From: Thereva unica
Lineage: Eukaryota > Arthropoda > Insecta > Diptera > Therevidae
DNA: 64,000 nt
Direction of reading: 5' to 3'
Assembly (NCBI GenBank): GCA_949987705.1
Contig: OX465286.1
Location: 17,683,676 to 17,747,675 of the forward strand
Shown here: positions 22,205-31,239 of the stretch, piece after piece
Numbering within the stretch: the stretch's first letter is position 1
Layout of the letters: every line of letters begins with the position of its first letter
The notes under the pieces: generated by a model
Databases searched by the model: none
What the model was told of the DNA's origin: nothing
The model's input: only the letters and a program-made list of their open reading frames with translations
Program-made: the position numbers and the translations under genes

Positions 22205-22448
22205 TGAGTCGCTCAGAGGCCAATGCGGTTAAGTCCATTTTTGATACTTCCAGATTTTTGCAAATTTTAATGCAATAAATGGGTTTCTTCATTGTTATTA
22301 AAGGATTCACTTGTTACTACTTTTTTTCAGTGTCAAGTAGTAACAAGTGAATCCTTAATTAACAATGAAGAATACCATTTATTGCATTTAATTTTGCAAA
22401 AATCTGAAAATATCAAAAAATTGACAACATTGGCTTCTGAGTGACTCA
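22205..22448. mobile_element. 244-bp palindromic MITE with TA TSD
   Basis: The ends TGAGTCGCTCAGAGGCCAAT and ATTGGCTTCTGAGTGACTCA are imperfect inverted repeats, and the whole element is nearly palindromic around 22320 (CACTTGTTACTAC / GTAGTAACAAGTG). TA lies on both sides (22203-22204 and 22449-22450). The left arm of the host element shows the uninterrupted sequence ATGCATATATCAG (in complement), so the target site and the single TA are known directly. TA duplication points to the Tc1/mariner superfamily. Confidence 0.85.
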
Positions 22449-22452
22449 TATA

Positions 22453-22518
22453 TCAGTAGCCTAGAGGTAAGGCGCTAGACTCGTACGCCGCGGAACCAAG
22501 TTCAATCCCCGACCGCGC
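22453..22518 (+). promoter_or_regulatory. Pol III box A/B-like segment, right arm
   Basis: TAGCCTAGAGG fits the box A consensus and AGTTCAATCC fits most of box B, about 30 bp apart. The middle, ACTCGTA, resembles the anticodon loop of a tRNA-Thr(CGT). A run of ten T at about 22530-22539 follows, as at a Pol III terminator. The T-arm stem is broken, so this is a tRNA relic rather than a tRNA gene. Confidence 0.5.
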
Positions 22519-23467
22519 AATGGTGAAATTTTTTTTTTACTTCGGTGGAACATCTTTTGAATCTATGACTAAATTATATTATTTAATAAGTGAAAAAATA
22601 TCATTTTCTTGATTTTTTATGGCTCTCCGGCGGCTTTATAAAACCTTATAAAATTCGTGGAAATAATATAAAGTATTTATGCCCTCTTGATGACAATTGT
22701 ACGCACAGTTATGCGTTAGTTTTTCAAGTTATTTGTAGGAATGTTTTCGTGATTCTTTACAATCTCCACTTAATATATTGTCATCCAGTGTGAAGTGTTA
22801 TTAAACAAAAAGAATACCATGAAAAAGCGTAATTAGTGGCTAGTCTCTAGGCACAACATCCCACTAGTTTTGTATAAGGAACTGATGATACAATGACACG
22901 AAAAAATGGGTCCTTTATGTTCCATTATTAAAAAATAAAAAATTGCTTTTTGTAAATGTCAATCTTTCCTCCTTCGAGAGAGAACAATAATCTGTAATTA
23001 ATTTGAATTCAGGAGCGAACGAACTTTTTCGGTTCAACAAAGTTTCGTGAGTTTTAAGGTAATGAGTGAAGTAACATGTTAAGAAATTGTTAAATCCATT
23101 TTTTATAGCAAAAATGTTATTTGTTTAGTAGCCTTTAATTAGCCTATAATTTTTGAAGTGCATTTAGTACGAAATACATTTTGTTACATGAACATTGGTA
23201 TGAGACACCGCTAAGTAAAGCTTTAGCTAGCGGATCTTTTGTTTTTAAAAAAATCAAAACAGCCTAAAATTCAATATTATGGCATTTAATTAGCCCATAT
23301 TGAGCCCTTAATTTTGATATATTTTATAAACTTTTTTGTTCATCCGGCACCGCTACCTGCAGGGACGTGTTTTCTCCTCGCATGTCATCATTCGATTTTA
23401 TGTTGAACTCTGCATCTATAGTGTTTGCTGCGGGCTCGAACAGCTCCTCGCTTAGTTTTCGTTGATA

Positions 23468-23764
23468 ACACAGCCCCACAAAAAAAAAAGTGTCAGACCT
23501 GGGGGTCTCACTAGGCTTACTATATGTTTTCGGGGTCGCTGAATCTGAATATGAGGTCTATATAGCTCTATCGGGTCTAGGATTAGCCATAACCTCAAAA
23601 AATAAGCCGAAAAGGGGGTTTTAATGCTTATTTTTTGAGGTTATGGCTAATCCTAGACCCGATAGAGCTATATAGACCTCATATTCAGATTCAGCGACCC
23701 CGAAAACATATAGTAAGCCTAGTGAGACCCCCAGGTCTGAAACTTTTTTTTTGTGGGGCTGTGT
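23468..23764. mobile_element. Foldback MITE, ~138-bp arms
   Basis: ACACAGCCCCAC at the left and GTGGGGCTGTGT at the right end begin two arms that are almost perfect reverse complements through AACCTCAAAAAATAAG, separated by a loop of about 20 bp (23607-23626). Only a few mismatches are seen. Transcripts would form a long hairpin. No coding capacity; no clear TSD. It lies 100 bp beyond the right end of the long-TIR element. Confidence 0.8.
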
Positions 23765-23984
23765 AATTACTCAGCAGTGCTTTGGTCTCATTGTATTGTG
23801 ACCGTTCACTCGAATATAAAAATTTTGCGTGAAATACGGCTCCGATGGTATGTTCATTTCTTCTATGTGGTTGTAATTTGTTTTGGAATCCTTCGTAGTT
23901 CGTTTGCCTAGCTATGTTAGCTGTCTCAACATAAACGGCTCTTGCGCGTGTGGCATATTTATAATTTTGTTTATAGTGCAAATA

Positions 23985-24160
23985 AGAGAATAATAAAACG
24001 GTACTAAAAAGGTAATAAAAGGGTAATAAACGGGTAATAAAAGGGTAATAAACGGGTAATAAAAGAGTAATAAAAGGATATTATAAGGGTAATAAACGAG
24101 TAATGAAAGGGTAATTAAGGGTGATAAAAGAATAATGAAAATATTTTAAGAATCCACTTA
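23985..24160 (+). repeat. GGTAATAAAAG array, about nine short units
   Basis: The 11-bp core occurs about nine times in a row from 24008 to 24120 with variants GGTAATAAAAG, GGTAATAAACG and AGTAATAAAAG. This is the longest run of the core motif in the window. Confidence 0.8.
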
Positions 24161-24412
24161 ATAAACATATTAAGATATGTTATAGTCTAAGCTGTTACTA
24201 TGACCGCAGGAGTTCAAAGCCTTAGATGCATTAAGTCTACATACTTCCGAATGAAGCTTCCAGTTAATTTTCTCTCAATTGTAGATCTCTTGGGGAAAGA
24301 TAAACAATTTGACATATAGAATATGTCTTTGATTTTGGTTACTTCAAGAAATTGGCTCATAAACGAGCAGGCAAAGATTTTTAAAATAAAGTTTCTTTTA
24401 ATAGAGTTAACC
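24161..24412. other. Unannotated DNA
   Basis: About 250 bp with no recognised gene or repeat. Confidence 0.4.
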
Positions 24413-24483
24413 CTTCTAGCACAGAAGGCGCACTTTTCAGCAAAGCATGAAAATCTATATATACATACACATACACATACATA

Positions 24484-25008
24484 CAGCCGTGTGCAAAAGT
24501 ATGAGGCACCCTAATTTTTTAACTGTACCTGCGAGTGTTGTTCTCGGAATTTTTTCTCTTCTTCTTACAATCATGTATTACAAATTTATAAGACAAAAAA
24601 ACCCAAAAAAGGAATTCCTAATTAATAATTCGCTATTGCAACCTGAGATTTACCTTGTCGAGCAAGTAAAGCTATCTGCACGCGTTGCTCTAAATTAAGT
24701 TCTTTAATTTTACCCATATTCGAAACAAAATGTACTCGTCTTTTTAAAAAAATCGTCGCAACAAACACAAAAACACGTGTTGTCAGCAAAAGCAATGACA
24801 ATGGAGTGATATTCAAAATTTAAAAAAACCAACAAAACACATAATGCCCCAAATTCTTAATTTTACAACTTCTAGGAACTCCTTTTTTGGGTTTTTTTGT
24901 CTTATAAATGTGTAATACATGATTGTAAGAAGAAGAGAAAACATCCCGAGGACAACACTCGCAGGTACAGTTAAAAATTAGGGTGCCTCATACTTTTGCA
25001 CACGGCTG
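24484..25008. mobile_element. Tc1-like deletion derivative, 525 bp, TA TSD
   Basis: Long TIRs of about 135 bp start CAGCCGTGTGCAAAAGTATG and end with the complement, CATACTTTTGCACACGGCTG. TA flanks both sides (24482-24483, 25009-25010). Between the TIRs about 255 bp remain, carrying the first 31 codons of a Tc1 transposase on the minus strand. The element is therefore an internally deleted, non-autonomous derivative of a Tc1 element. Confidence 0.9.
24622..24717 (-). pseudogene. Tc1-like transposase N-terminus (31 codons)
   Basis: Starts MGKIKELNLEQRVQIALL and continues through GKSQVAIANY, the first helix-turn-helix of Tc1 transposases, which binds the TIR. It then meets a TAA. The catalytic DDE domain is absent. 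In the same frame 33 more codons precede the Met but look non-coding. Confidence 0.85.
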
Positions 25009-25042
25009 TATATATATATGTATATATATACATATATAGAGT

Positions 25043-27800
25043 TTCCTTCTAACACAGAAGGCGCACTTCCCAGCAAGGCTGAGAAAAATTTACCACAGAT
25101 TTTGTGGCTCTGCTGAGGCATGCAAACATATAAAAATAAAAAACCAATTAAACCTTCTAGCTCAGAAGGTGCACTACTCAGCAGGGCTGAGAACATTTAC
25201 CACTGCCGTGGCTCAGCTGAGACATGCAAACATAAAATATTAAATCAAACAGAGAAACGTGCAACAGCGAGTGGGTACACCAAGGACTCACGTCACATTA
25301 AGACTCTTTTTGAGAGCCTCTTCACTTGTAAGCATGCTAAAAACCCTAATATTTCTATTAACGTTAATAAGCATGCGATTAACAGGTTCGTACTTGCCGT
25401 AATTGGTATTAGAGGAGTTAGTATGCAGGAGAGGTAAACCCCTCAAGCTGTAATTACTCACTCTGAATGCCACTTGGCTTCGTAAGAAACCTGAGTCTAC
25501 CTTGTTATTTAGTAGCCGATGAACAAATATGACGTCAGCAACTTCACGACGTTTATGTAGGGAGCTTAAGTTGAGTAGTTTAAGCCTGTTTTCATAAGGC
25601 GGAAGGATGCGTGGGTCATCCCAAGGGAGATGACTGAGTACGAAACGGACGAATTTTCTTTGAACCGATTCGACTCTTCCAACTTGGGAGGAGTATTGAG
25701 GAGACCATACCTGGGAGGCGTATTCAACTAAAGGCCTCACTAAGGATATGTACAAATGCTTAGTGATGAGGGGGCTGTTGAATTCCTTAGACCACCTTTT
25801 TATAAAACCTAGGACTGAACTGCCCTTGGAGGAAATATAATTAATGTGGGTGGAAAAATCCATCTTACTTACAAACCTGACCCCCAGATCGATCACAGAG
25901 TTAACTCGGGAAAGTGTGTTGTTAAGGAAAGTGTAGTCATAAGTCAGTGGACCACGTTTCCTACAAAAAGTCATGACCTCACACTTACTAATATTGAGTA
26001 CCAGGTTGTTGTTGGAACACCAAGAATAGAATGTGTTCAGGTCAACTTGTAAAAGTTTGCAATCCTCAATACTTCTTACATAACGGTAGAGTTTAATGTC
26101 ATCAGCGTAAATAAGGATTTGACAGTTCTTTAACAAGGCAACAATGTCATCAATTGAAAGAATAAAAAGAAGAGGGCCGAGGTGACTACCTTGCAGGACT
26201 CCAGATGACGCTTCGATGTTTCTAGATTTAGCCCCGCGGAATAAAACCTGGTAAGTTCTGTCGGCTAAGTACGACTGGAACCATACCATAAGGGCAGGCG
26301 GAAAGCCAAATTTTTTCAGTTTGAGAGCTATAATAGAGTGGGAGAGCTTGTCAAAAGCCTTACTGAAGTCAGTGTAAACACAGTCCGTTTGGCAGCCGCT
26401 AACAAAGCCTCGAACTGTGTGAGAAGAGAACTCAAGTAGATTAGTAGTAGTAGAACGAGCTGCAAGAAAACCATGTTGATTAGTTGAGATAAGTCTCTTG
26501 CAGATTGGGGCGATAGCAGAATAAATAATAGATTCGAAAAGTTTAGGGATACAGGATAGTTTCGCAATAGGTCTATAATTAGATATTTCGTTCTTGCTAC
26601 CCTTTTTATGAACGGGGACTATAAAAGAATTCTTCCATAAGATTGGGAAGCACCCTGTAATTAGGGATTTTTGAAATAAACACAGAAGAGGAGACAGAAG
26701 GGGCTCTGCACAGGATTTTAGAATGGCAGGAGGAATACCGTCAGGACCGGACGAGAAATCATGTGGGAGTTCATTAATATGTTTCAGGATTTCGTCCCTA
26801 GTTATAGATATAGAGAAGTCTTGAGACATCTGTATCGGATTAATATGACGGAAATTGTTTTCGTCGGGTTGAAAAACGGGAGACGAAAAAGATTTGAGGA
26901 AAAACGATGCAAACATGTCGCAAATCTCGGATGGATTGGTACTGAAAGAGTTCTCATGTTGCATGGTGTTAGGGTAATTATCAGTTTTTTTCTTGGTGTT
27001 GATGAATTTAAAGAATGTTCTCGGGTCACCATACAGTTTATCTTTCATATCACTGAGGTATTCATTATAGAGAGTTTCAGAGAGTGCATGGAAATGGTCA
27101 AAGCAATTGACAAATGCAGAGAAACTCGCAGTGTCTTTCCTCTTCAGGTAGTTTTTCCAGAGTTTATTCTTCTGGTTTTTGGTTTGCCTCAATTCATTAT
27201 TGTACCAGGGTGGAGATGACCTAGATAACTTTAGAGGCTCAATGGGTACACAGGATGCAAAGGTTTCGTACAAGACGGAATAAAATCTTGTTACATCGTC
27301 ATCCAACTCATCTGAGGAAAGCAACCTGTCGAAATCGATGGAGGAAAGCTTGGATGAGAGTACATTGAGATTGGCCTTTTTAAAATTAAAGGCTGACTCC
27401 CCCGGAATTGGCTTATCGTCGAAGGCAGAGCAATAATTAAGTAGGAGGGAAGGGTGATAATTGTCGACAGGCAACAAGACTATCGAACTGGGCTCAACGG
27501 TCATGTTGTCTGAGTCCGAACAGAATACAAGATCTAACCGCCTTCCTAAAATATTATTCACACCACTCAGTTGGTTCAGACCGCATGAGAATAAAGAATT
27601 CAGAAAAAAGGATTCCCTATCGTTAAGGTTGTTTTCAGGAAGGTAGTTATCGTCGTTATCGCAAGATACCCACTGTACATTGGGTAAATTAAAGTCACCT
27701 AAAAGTAGGAGCTCGTCCTTAGAGTCCATCATATCTTGGATATGATTAGTACAAGAGATTAAGATATCATAGAGGTTTTGGCCTCTGTCATCAAGAGTAC
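25043..27800 (-). mobile_element. Jockey-like LINE, nearly intact, 5' truncated
   Basis: The element has a continuous ORF2 with most of the endonuclease and a full RT. At its 5' side it begins in the middle of the endonuclease near 27800, where (TA)-rich flanking sequence supplies the first codons. The 3' side after the stop at 25288 probably includes the ~108-bp tandem units. A second, degraded copy is at 47535-48375 on the plus strand. Confidence 0.8.
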
Positions 27801-27828
27801 TGAATATACATACATATATAGTGTACAT
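25288..27828 (-). CDS. LINE ORF2: partial endonuclease and reverse transcriptase
   Basis: 846 uninterrupted codons. Residues 1-10 derive from flanking DNA. Endonuclease motifs follow: LLLLGDFNLPNVQW near residue 45, RRLDLVFCSD near 95 and VDNYHPSLLL near 120; the N-terminal WNxxG part is missing. The RT has SSGPDGIPPAIL (about residue 358), PVHKKGSKNEISNYRPIAKL (405), YTDFSKAFDKLSH with the first catalytic Asp (490), GVLQGSHLGPLLF (540) and IYADDIKLY with the catalytic Asp pair (575). A C-terminal tail follows without RNase H. The usual GVPQGS is GVLQGS here, while the copy at 47553 has Pro. The protein would copy its own RNA at a nicked chromosomal target. An open frame this long implies a recent insertion. 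Clade is Jockey/CR1 group; the exact clade is uncertain. Confidence 0.85.
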   Translation of the reverse strand: MYTIYVCIFSTLDDRGQNLYDILISCTNHIQDMMDSKDELLLLGDFNLPNVQWVSCDNDDNYLPENNLNDRESFFLNSLFSCGLNQLSGVNNILGRRLDLVFCSDSDNMTVEPSSIVLLPVDNYHPSLLLNYCSAFDDKPIPGESAFNFKKANLNVLSSKLSSIDFDRLLSSDELDDDVTRFYSVLYETFASCVPIEPLKLSRSSPPWYNNELRQTKNQKNKLWKNYLKRKDTASFSAFVNCFDHFHALSETLYNEYLSDMKDKLYGDPRTFFKFINTKKKTDNYPNTMQHENSFSTNPSEICDMFASFFLKSFSSPVFQPDENNFRHINPIQMSQDFSISITRDEILKHINELPHDFSSGPDGIPPAILKSCAEPLLSPLLCLFQKSLITGCFPILWKNSFIVPVHKKGSKNEISNYRPIAKLSCIPKLFESIIYSAIAPICKRLISTNQHGFLAARSTTTNLLEFSSHTVRGFVSGCQTDCVYTDFSKAFDKLSHSIIALKLKKFGFPPALMVWFQSYLADRTYQVLFRGAKSRNIEASSGVLQGSHLGPLLFILSIDDIVALLKNCQILIYADDIKLYRYVRSIEDCKLLQVDLNTFYSWCSNNNLVLNISKCEVMTFCRKRGPLTYDYTFLNNTLSRVNSVIDLGVRFVSKMDFSTHINYISSKGSSVLGFIKRWSKEFNSPLITKHLYISLVRPLVEYASQVWSPQYSSQVGRVESVQRKFVRFVLSHLPWDDPRILPPYENRLKLLNLSSLHKRREVADVIFVHRLLNNKVDSGFLRSQVAFRVSNYSLRGLPLLHTNSSNTNYGKYEPVNRMLINVNRNIRVFSMLTSEEALKKSLNVT

Positions 27829-27889
27829 ACATATTTTAGTGTAAATCCTAAAACTTATTTTAAAAAAAGGGGTATCTTCAAAAACCTAA

Positions 27890-28287
27890 AGGCCCGTGGA
27901 GACGCTAAAACATGGTACGAGTAAACATGGTACAGGGACCATGTTCGAGGTGATGTTAGCCGTGTACGGGCCGGTACGCGTACCAGTTTTTTGGTCCGAC
28001 CAACGGTCCGACTAAAATCAAAACTGGTTTGATTTTCGTCGATGTTCGTGGGCGGAGTTTCGTGTTGATGATACCATGTCCTACCATTTGCGGACTTGTT
28101 TGACCAAATTTACTCGTACACGAAATGTTTCAATTTACCAGTTGACAACTGAATGACAGATTAACTTGAAATATTTTGACAAGAGAGCGGTGTTCAAGTA
28201 AATCGGTCTTAGCACATGTCTTACCGTCTGCGGGTTTTTGGTCGTACCATGTTTACTCGTACCATGTTTTAGCGTCTCCACGGGCCT
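27890..28287. mobile_element. PIF/Harbinger-like MITE, 398 bp, TAA TSD
   Basis: Perfect 44-bp TIRs start AGGCCCGTGGAGACGCTAAA and end with the complement. TAA is present on both sides (27887-27889, 28288-28290). A 3-bp TWA duplication is diagnostic for PIF/Harbinger elements. The TIR repeats the phrase ACATGGTAC twice, and CCATGTTCGAGG-like versions occur inside. No transposase is encoded. It sits 90 bp from the 5' end of the Jockey-like LINE. Confidence 0.85.
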
Positions 28288-28290
28288 TAA

Positions 28291-29764
28291 GACATATCGT
28301 GTATAATATGCATGTGTGAATGTTTTCTTTTACCTTTTTTGATGCAATAAAGCGCTTACAAAAAAATAAAACTAAAAATAAAATCAAAAGCAGCAAACAA
28401 CAAAAAATATACACACAATGCACTCAATGGCGGCACCAAAGTTCCATTTTCATTATTTAGATAAAGCTACTTTTACTATCCGGATCATAAATTTGTTTAG
28501 TCTTTATAGTGCTGCGCGCCTTACAGTGTCTCTTCTTACACAGAGTATAATATATTCCGTGTGTGTCGTCGGTTTCTTATTATTCATCTCCAATCCATAT
28601 TCTTCCGCCATTAGAGGTGCATATATTGAATATAAGGTAACAACAACAACAGAAGTAGCACCAACCAGCAGCAGCAGCAAGCAACAACAGAGAAAATATG
28701 AAATAAGAAAAAAGACAACGAAAAAAATATATATATATATATACATATATATAGGTATATAAATAAATGCATAAAGTATAGATGTTGATGTGGGGATCTA
28801 GAGAGGTTGAACAGAGTTGACAGTAAAAGAGAAATCAACTAAAGGTATAGAGAGATGGGGGTAGAAAATATTAAAACAAAAAAAAAACGAAGGAACATAA
28901 TCCACCAAAAAGATAACCACCCTGTGTGTAATAATAATAATGATTCTTGAATAATGTACAGAGAAAACACCACCATACCAGGTATCCAGCCATCAGGTAA
29001 GCGCCCAGGCACCCAGAGAGAGGCACCTTCTAGGCCAAGGAATATCAAATCAAGAACCCATCCATTATTCGAAGAGGCCTAAAAGTAGGTATAGTATGCT
29101 AGATGTATATCTAGATACATATATTCTGTGGTGTGTGTTGTCTTGTGTGGAAGAGATTGCACTCCACTTAGCTTTATCGCGATTAGAGTAGGAGGAGGAA
29201 AATAATGATTTCTTTTTTTCTTGTACTATACTATAAACATATATATATGTATATACATATATATATACATATATATGGTCTTCATTCAGGAAAGGTATGC
29301 TGATGCATCTACAATATTTATGCATGTGTACAATATATCTATACATAATACCTTGTGGTGACCTTTAAGTAAGATTGAAAACATATTTATTCTTTTATTT
29401 TCTTCATTGGATTTGTGCGCGAGATGTTTTGTTAATGGTGAATACTACTTCTGGGGATTCTGGATAAATACCGGATAAATGCATTTGAAATAAAAAAAAA
29501 TACCATAACACACACATTCTGATAAAAAATTAAAAACAAAACCTAAAAGAATGCATCCAAGAATTATATTCCCCCCAGTATCTTTCGGGCATATCTTAAT
29601 TAGTGAATGAAATTTAAGACATGAGTGCATGTCATCCTAGATTACAAACGTTTCATATTATTATTATTTTTTTTTTATTTATTTTTTTTTTGCTTTTTTA
29701 TCTTTCGATGAATTTATATAATAAAATTGAATATAAATTTTTGTTTTATGTTCTTTCATACTTT
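28291..29764. other. Unannotated low-complexity DNA
   Basis: No gene is supported. It contains (CAA/CAG)n at about 28638-28690, (TA)n at 28727-28755 and 29238-29277, and a T-rich tract at 29657-29695. Short frames here are translations of these repeats. Confidence 0.5.
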
Positions 29765-30463
29765 GGGGCCATCCATTAATTACGTCACACGAAATTCGAG
29801 AAAGTGCAGGAATCGTTGTGTAAAAGATAATCTCGAAAAACACTAAGAAAACCTAGTCATATTAATAAAGGGAAGTAAAGGGCAATAAAAAGGTAATAAA
29901 AGGGTAATAAAACAAACTAACTAGAAAATAATTAGAACACAAGCATAGACTTCTTGAGATTCTGACGTCTGGTAAAAAATCGTGCAATAGTAGCCGTTCT
30001 GTTTTCTCATGTCGTATGCCAATGGGGCACTTTGTCTCGCTACGTCAAGAGATTAAGTAATATTTTGAGACTTTTAATAGACTAAAATAAAAACATGGGG
30101 TGCATAAAAAAAACCTGTATAACCACTGTATAATTAAATAACAACGGCTTGTCTAGAAAAATGTGTGTGTTCCAAGCCCACCAAAAATATATTTCAAATG
30201 TGTAGAGTATGAATTTGCATTTTGTACTGATTTTTGGCTGTGCTGAAACGCAATCCCCTATATACGGAGAATTTCACTTAACGCAAGTTTTGCGGAACGT
30301 TTCCCCTCACGAAAAAGCGGGGTATTACTGTATTTAGATATATTCGATTTTTTAATATGACGTTACGAAATTTAGGACCTCTCTCGCCCCTTGTCACACA
30401 ATGTCACACTTTGTCGACCACCTCCCTCCCCCTTAACGTGTGACGTAATTTATGGATGACCCC
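29765..30463. mobile_element. 699-bp TIR element carrying a GGTAATAAAAG repeat
   Basis: Left end GGGGCCATCCATTAATTACG with TCACACG, right end the complement of GGGGTCATCCATAAATTACG with TCACACG. The interior holds a type II GGTAATAAAAG copy (29825-29935) and no transposase. Related single ends, all with ACGTAATT(T/A)ATG near their tips, occur at 31480, 42850, 57246 and 60340, so this is a dispersed family. No TSD is clear. Confidence 0.65.
29825..29935 (+). repeat. Type II GGTAATAAAAG repeat inside TIR element
   Basis: AATCTCGAAAAACACTAAGA, AAACCTAGTCATATTAATAA and then AAGGTAATAAAAGGGTAATA. The block at 30870-30970 has nearly the same 100 bases, giving two copies 1 kb apart. Confidence 0.8.
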
Positions 30464-30869
30464 TTTTTTCTGTTTTTTTTATCCATAATAAAAATAAAAT
30501 AAAAAACGCAAATAAACAAGAACTTTTAAAAGGTGAATGAAAGCACACAAGCAAAAAGAAGAAATAGAAAAGGCTACAAAAATATTTTAGTTTTAAAAAA
30601 AACAAGAAGATTTCTAGAAGAAGAAAGAGTGAACTACTAATAATACTCTACTTGCATCTAATACATAGCCAAAAAAAATAGCAGTCCTTGAGAAGAGAAA
30701 TTTCTGCATTGATTTTTTTTTTTAATTGTTTAATTTGGAAAAAAAAATTGAATTTTTAGACTGATTTTGTTCAATTAAAAAATCGCGGAATTAAAAAAAC
30801 TAAAAATTTCTATTATGAAAAGGACTGATCTTTTTTTTATTATTACATTTCACGATTCGCGTTGTTTTT
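30464..30869. other. AT-rich unannotated DNA
   Basis: A-rich and T-rich tracts with an inverted look (AAAATTGAATTTTTAG / CTAAAAATTTC near 30746-30810). No gene. Confidence 0.4.
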
Positions 30870-30970
30870 GAGAATCTCGAACAACACTAAGAAAACCTAG
30901 TCATATTAATACAGGTAAGTAAAGGATAATAAAAAGGTAATAAAAGGGTAATAAAAAAAACGAATGATAG
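30870..30970 (+). repeat. Type II GGTAATAAAAG repeat
   Basis: AATCTCGAACAACACTAAGA, AAACCTAGTCATATTAATAC and then AAGGTAATAAAAGGGTAATA, closely matching 29825-29935. Confidence 0.8.
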
Positions 30971-31239
30971 GGAGGCCGAGGGGATGAATGATATTGCACC
31001 AGTTGTACTACTGGCGATAGACTCCGAATACCTGGCGATCATTCAATTTCGGTTTCAATTTAGCTTTCATATGGTAATGCAGAGGTCTGCAATGGGTGGC
31101 TGTCCTTTCTCTTGCGACTCGTGGGATAGACATTGAGAATATAGCAAACAACGAGGTTGGAGCACCTCCCAATGCTCCAAACATAGCTAGGGCTTACATA
31201 GTGGCTGGAAATCCTTATGCCTCAGAGTAATGTGTGGCC

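Larger units (their letters stand above)
18881..23368. mobile_element. 4.5-kb element with ~0.95-kb TIRs and 9-bp TSD
   Basis: The element begins ACGTCCCTGCAGGTAGCGG and ends with the exact reverse complement. It is flanked by GTTTTCTCC at 18872-18880 and again at 23369-23377. The arms (18881-19834 and 22169-23368) are nearly identical inverted repeats; the right arm is lengthened only by a 244-bp MITE insertion. The 2.3-kb centre (19835-22168) has no recognisable transposase and contains a decayed LINE fragment (20440-21130) and a small inverted-repeat structure (21343-21641). A 9-bp TSD with very long TIRs fits Mutator-like (MULE) or foldback-type elements; Merlin-type elements also make 8-9-bp TSDs. 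It appears non-autonomous. Confidence 0.85.
22169..23368. repeat. Right TIR of the 4.5-kb element
   Basis: Reverse complement of the left arm, interrupted at a TA dinucleotide by the MITE at 22205-22448. It carries a 67-codon plus-strand open frame (22590-22793), the same as in the left arm except for one residue (Pro in place of His at residue 19). Confidence 0.85.
24413..25250 (-). repeat. ~108-bp tandem repeat, probable LINE 3' region, split by a Tc1 insertion
   Basis: Three related blocks occur at 24413-24460, 25043-25147 and 25148-25240. They share CTTCTAGCTCAGAAGGTGCA, CAGCAGGGCTGAGAACATTT, GTGGCTCAGCTGAGACATGC and AAACATAAAA. The last two are complete tandem units of about 105-108 bp; the first is cut off by microsatellite sequence and the Tc1 element at 24484. 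Because they lie directly downstream of the stop codon of the minus-strand LINE, they are probably its 3' untranslated region, but this is inference. Confidence 0.6.

Noticed and set aside
22453..22518. A functional tRNA-Thr(CGT) gene
   Set aside because: Box A and B and an ACTCGTA loop are present, but the T stem and acceptor stem do not pair, so only a tRNA relic or Pol III promoter is supported.
26761..27219. 152-codon plus-strand ORF
   Set aside because: It lies antisense inside the Jockey-like ORF2 and has no recognisable motif; it is a shadow of that gene.
28418..28762. 114-codon plus-strand ORF as a host gene exon
   Set aside because: The C-terminal half is a translation of (CAA/CAG)n and (TA)n repeats, and the N-terminal half has no visible domain.
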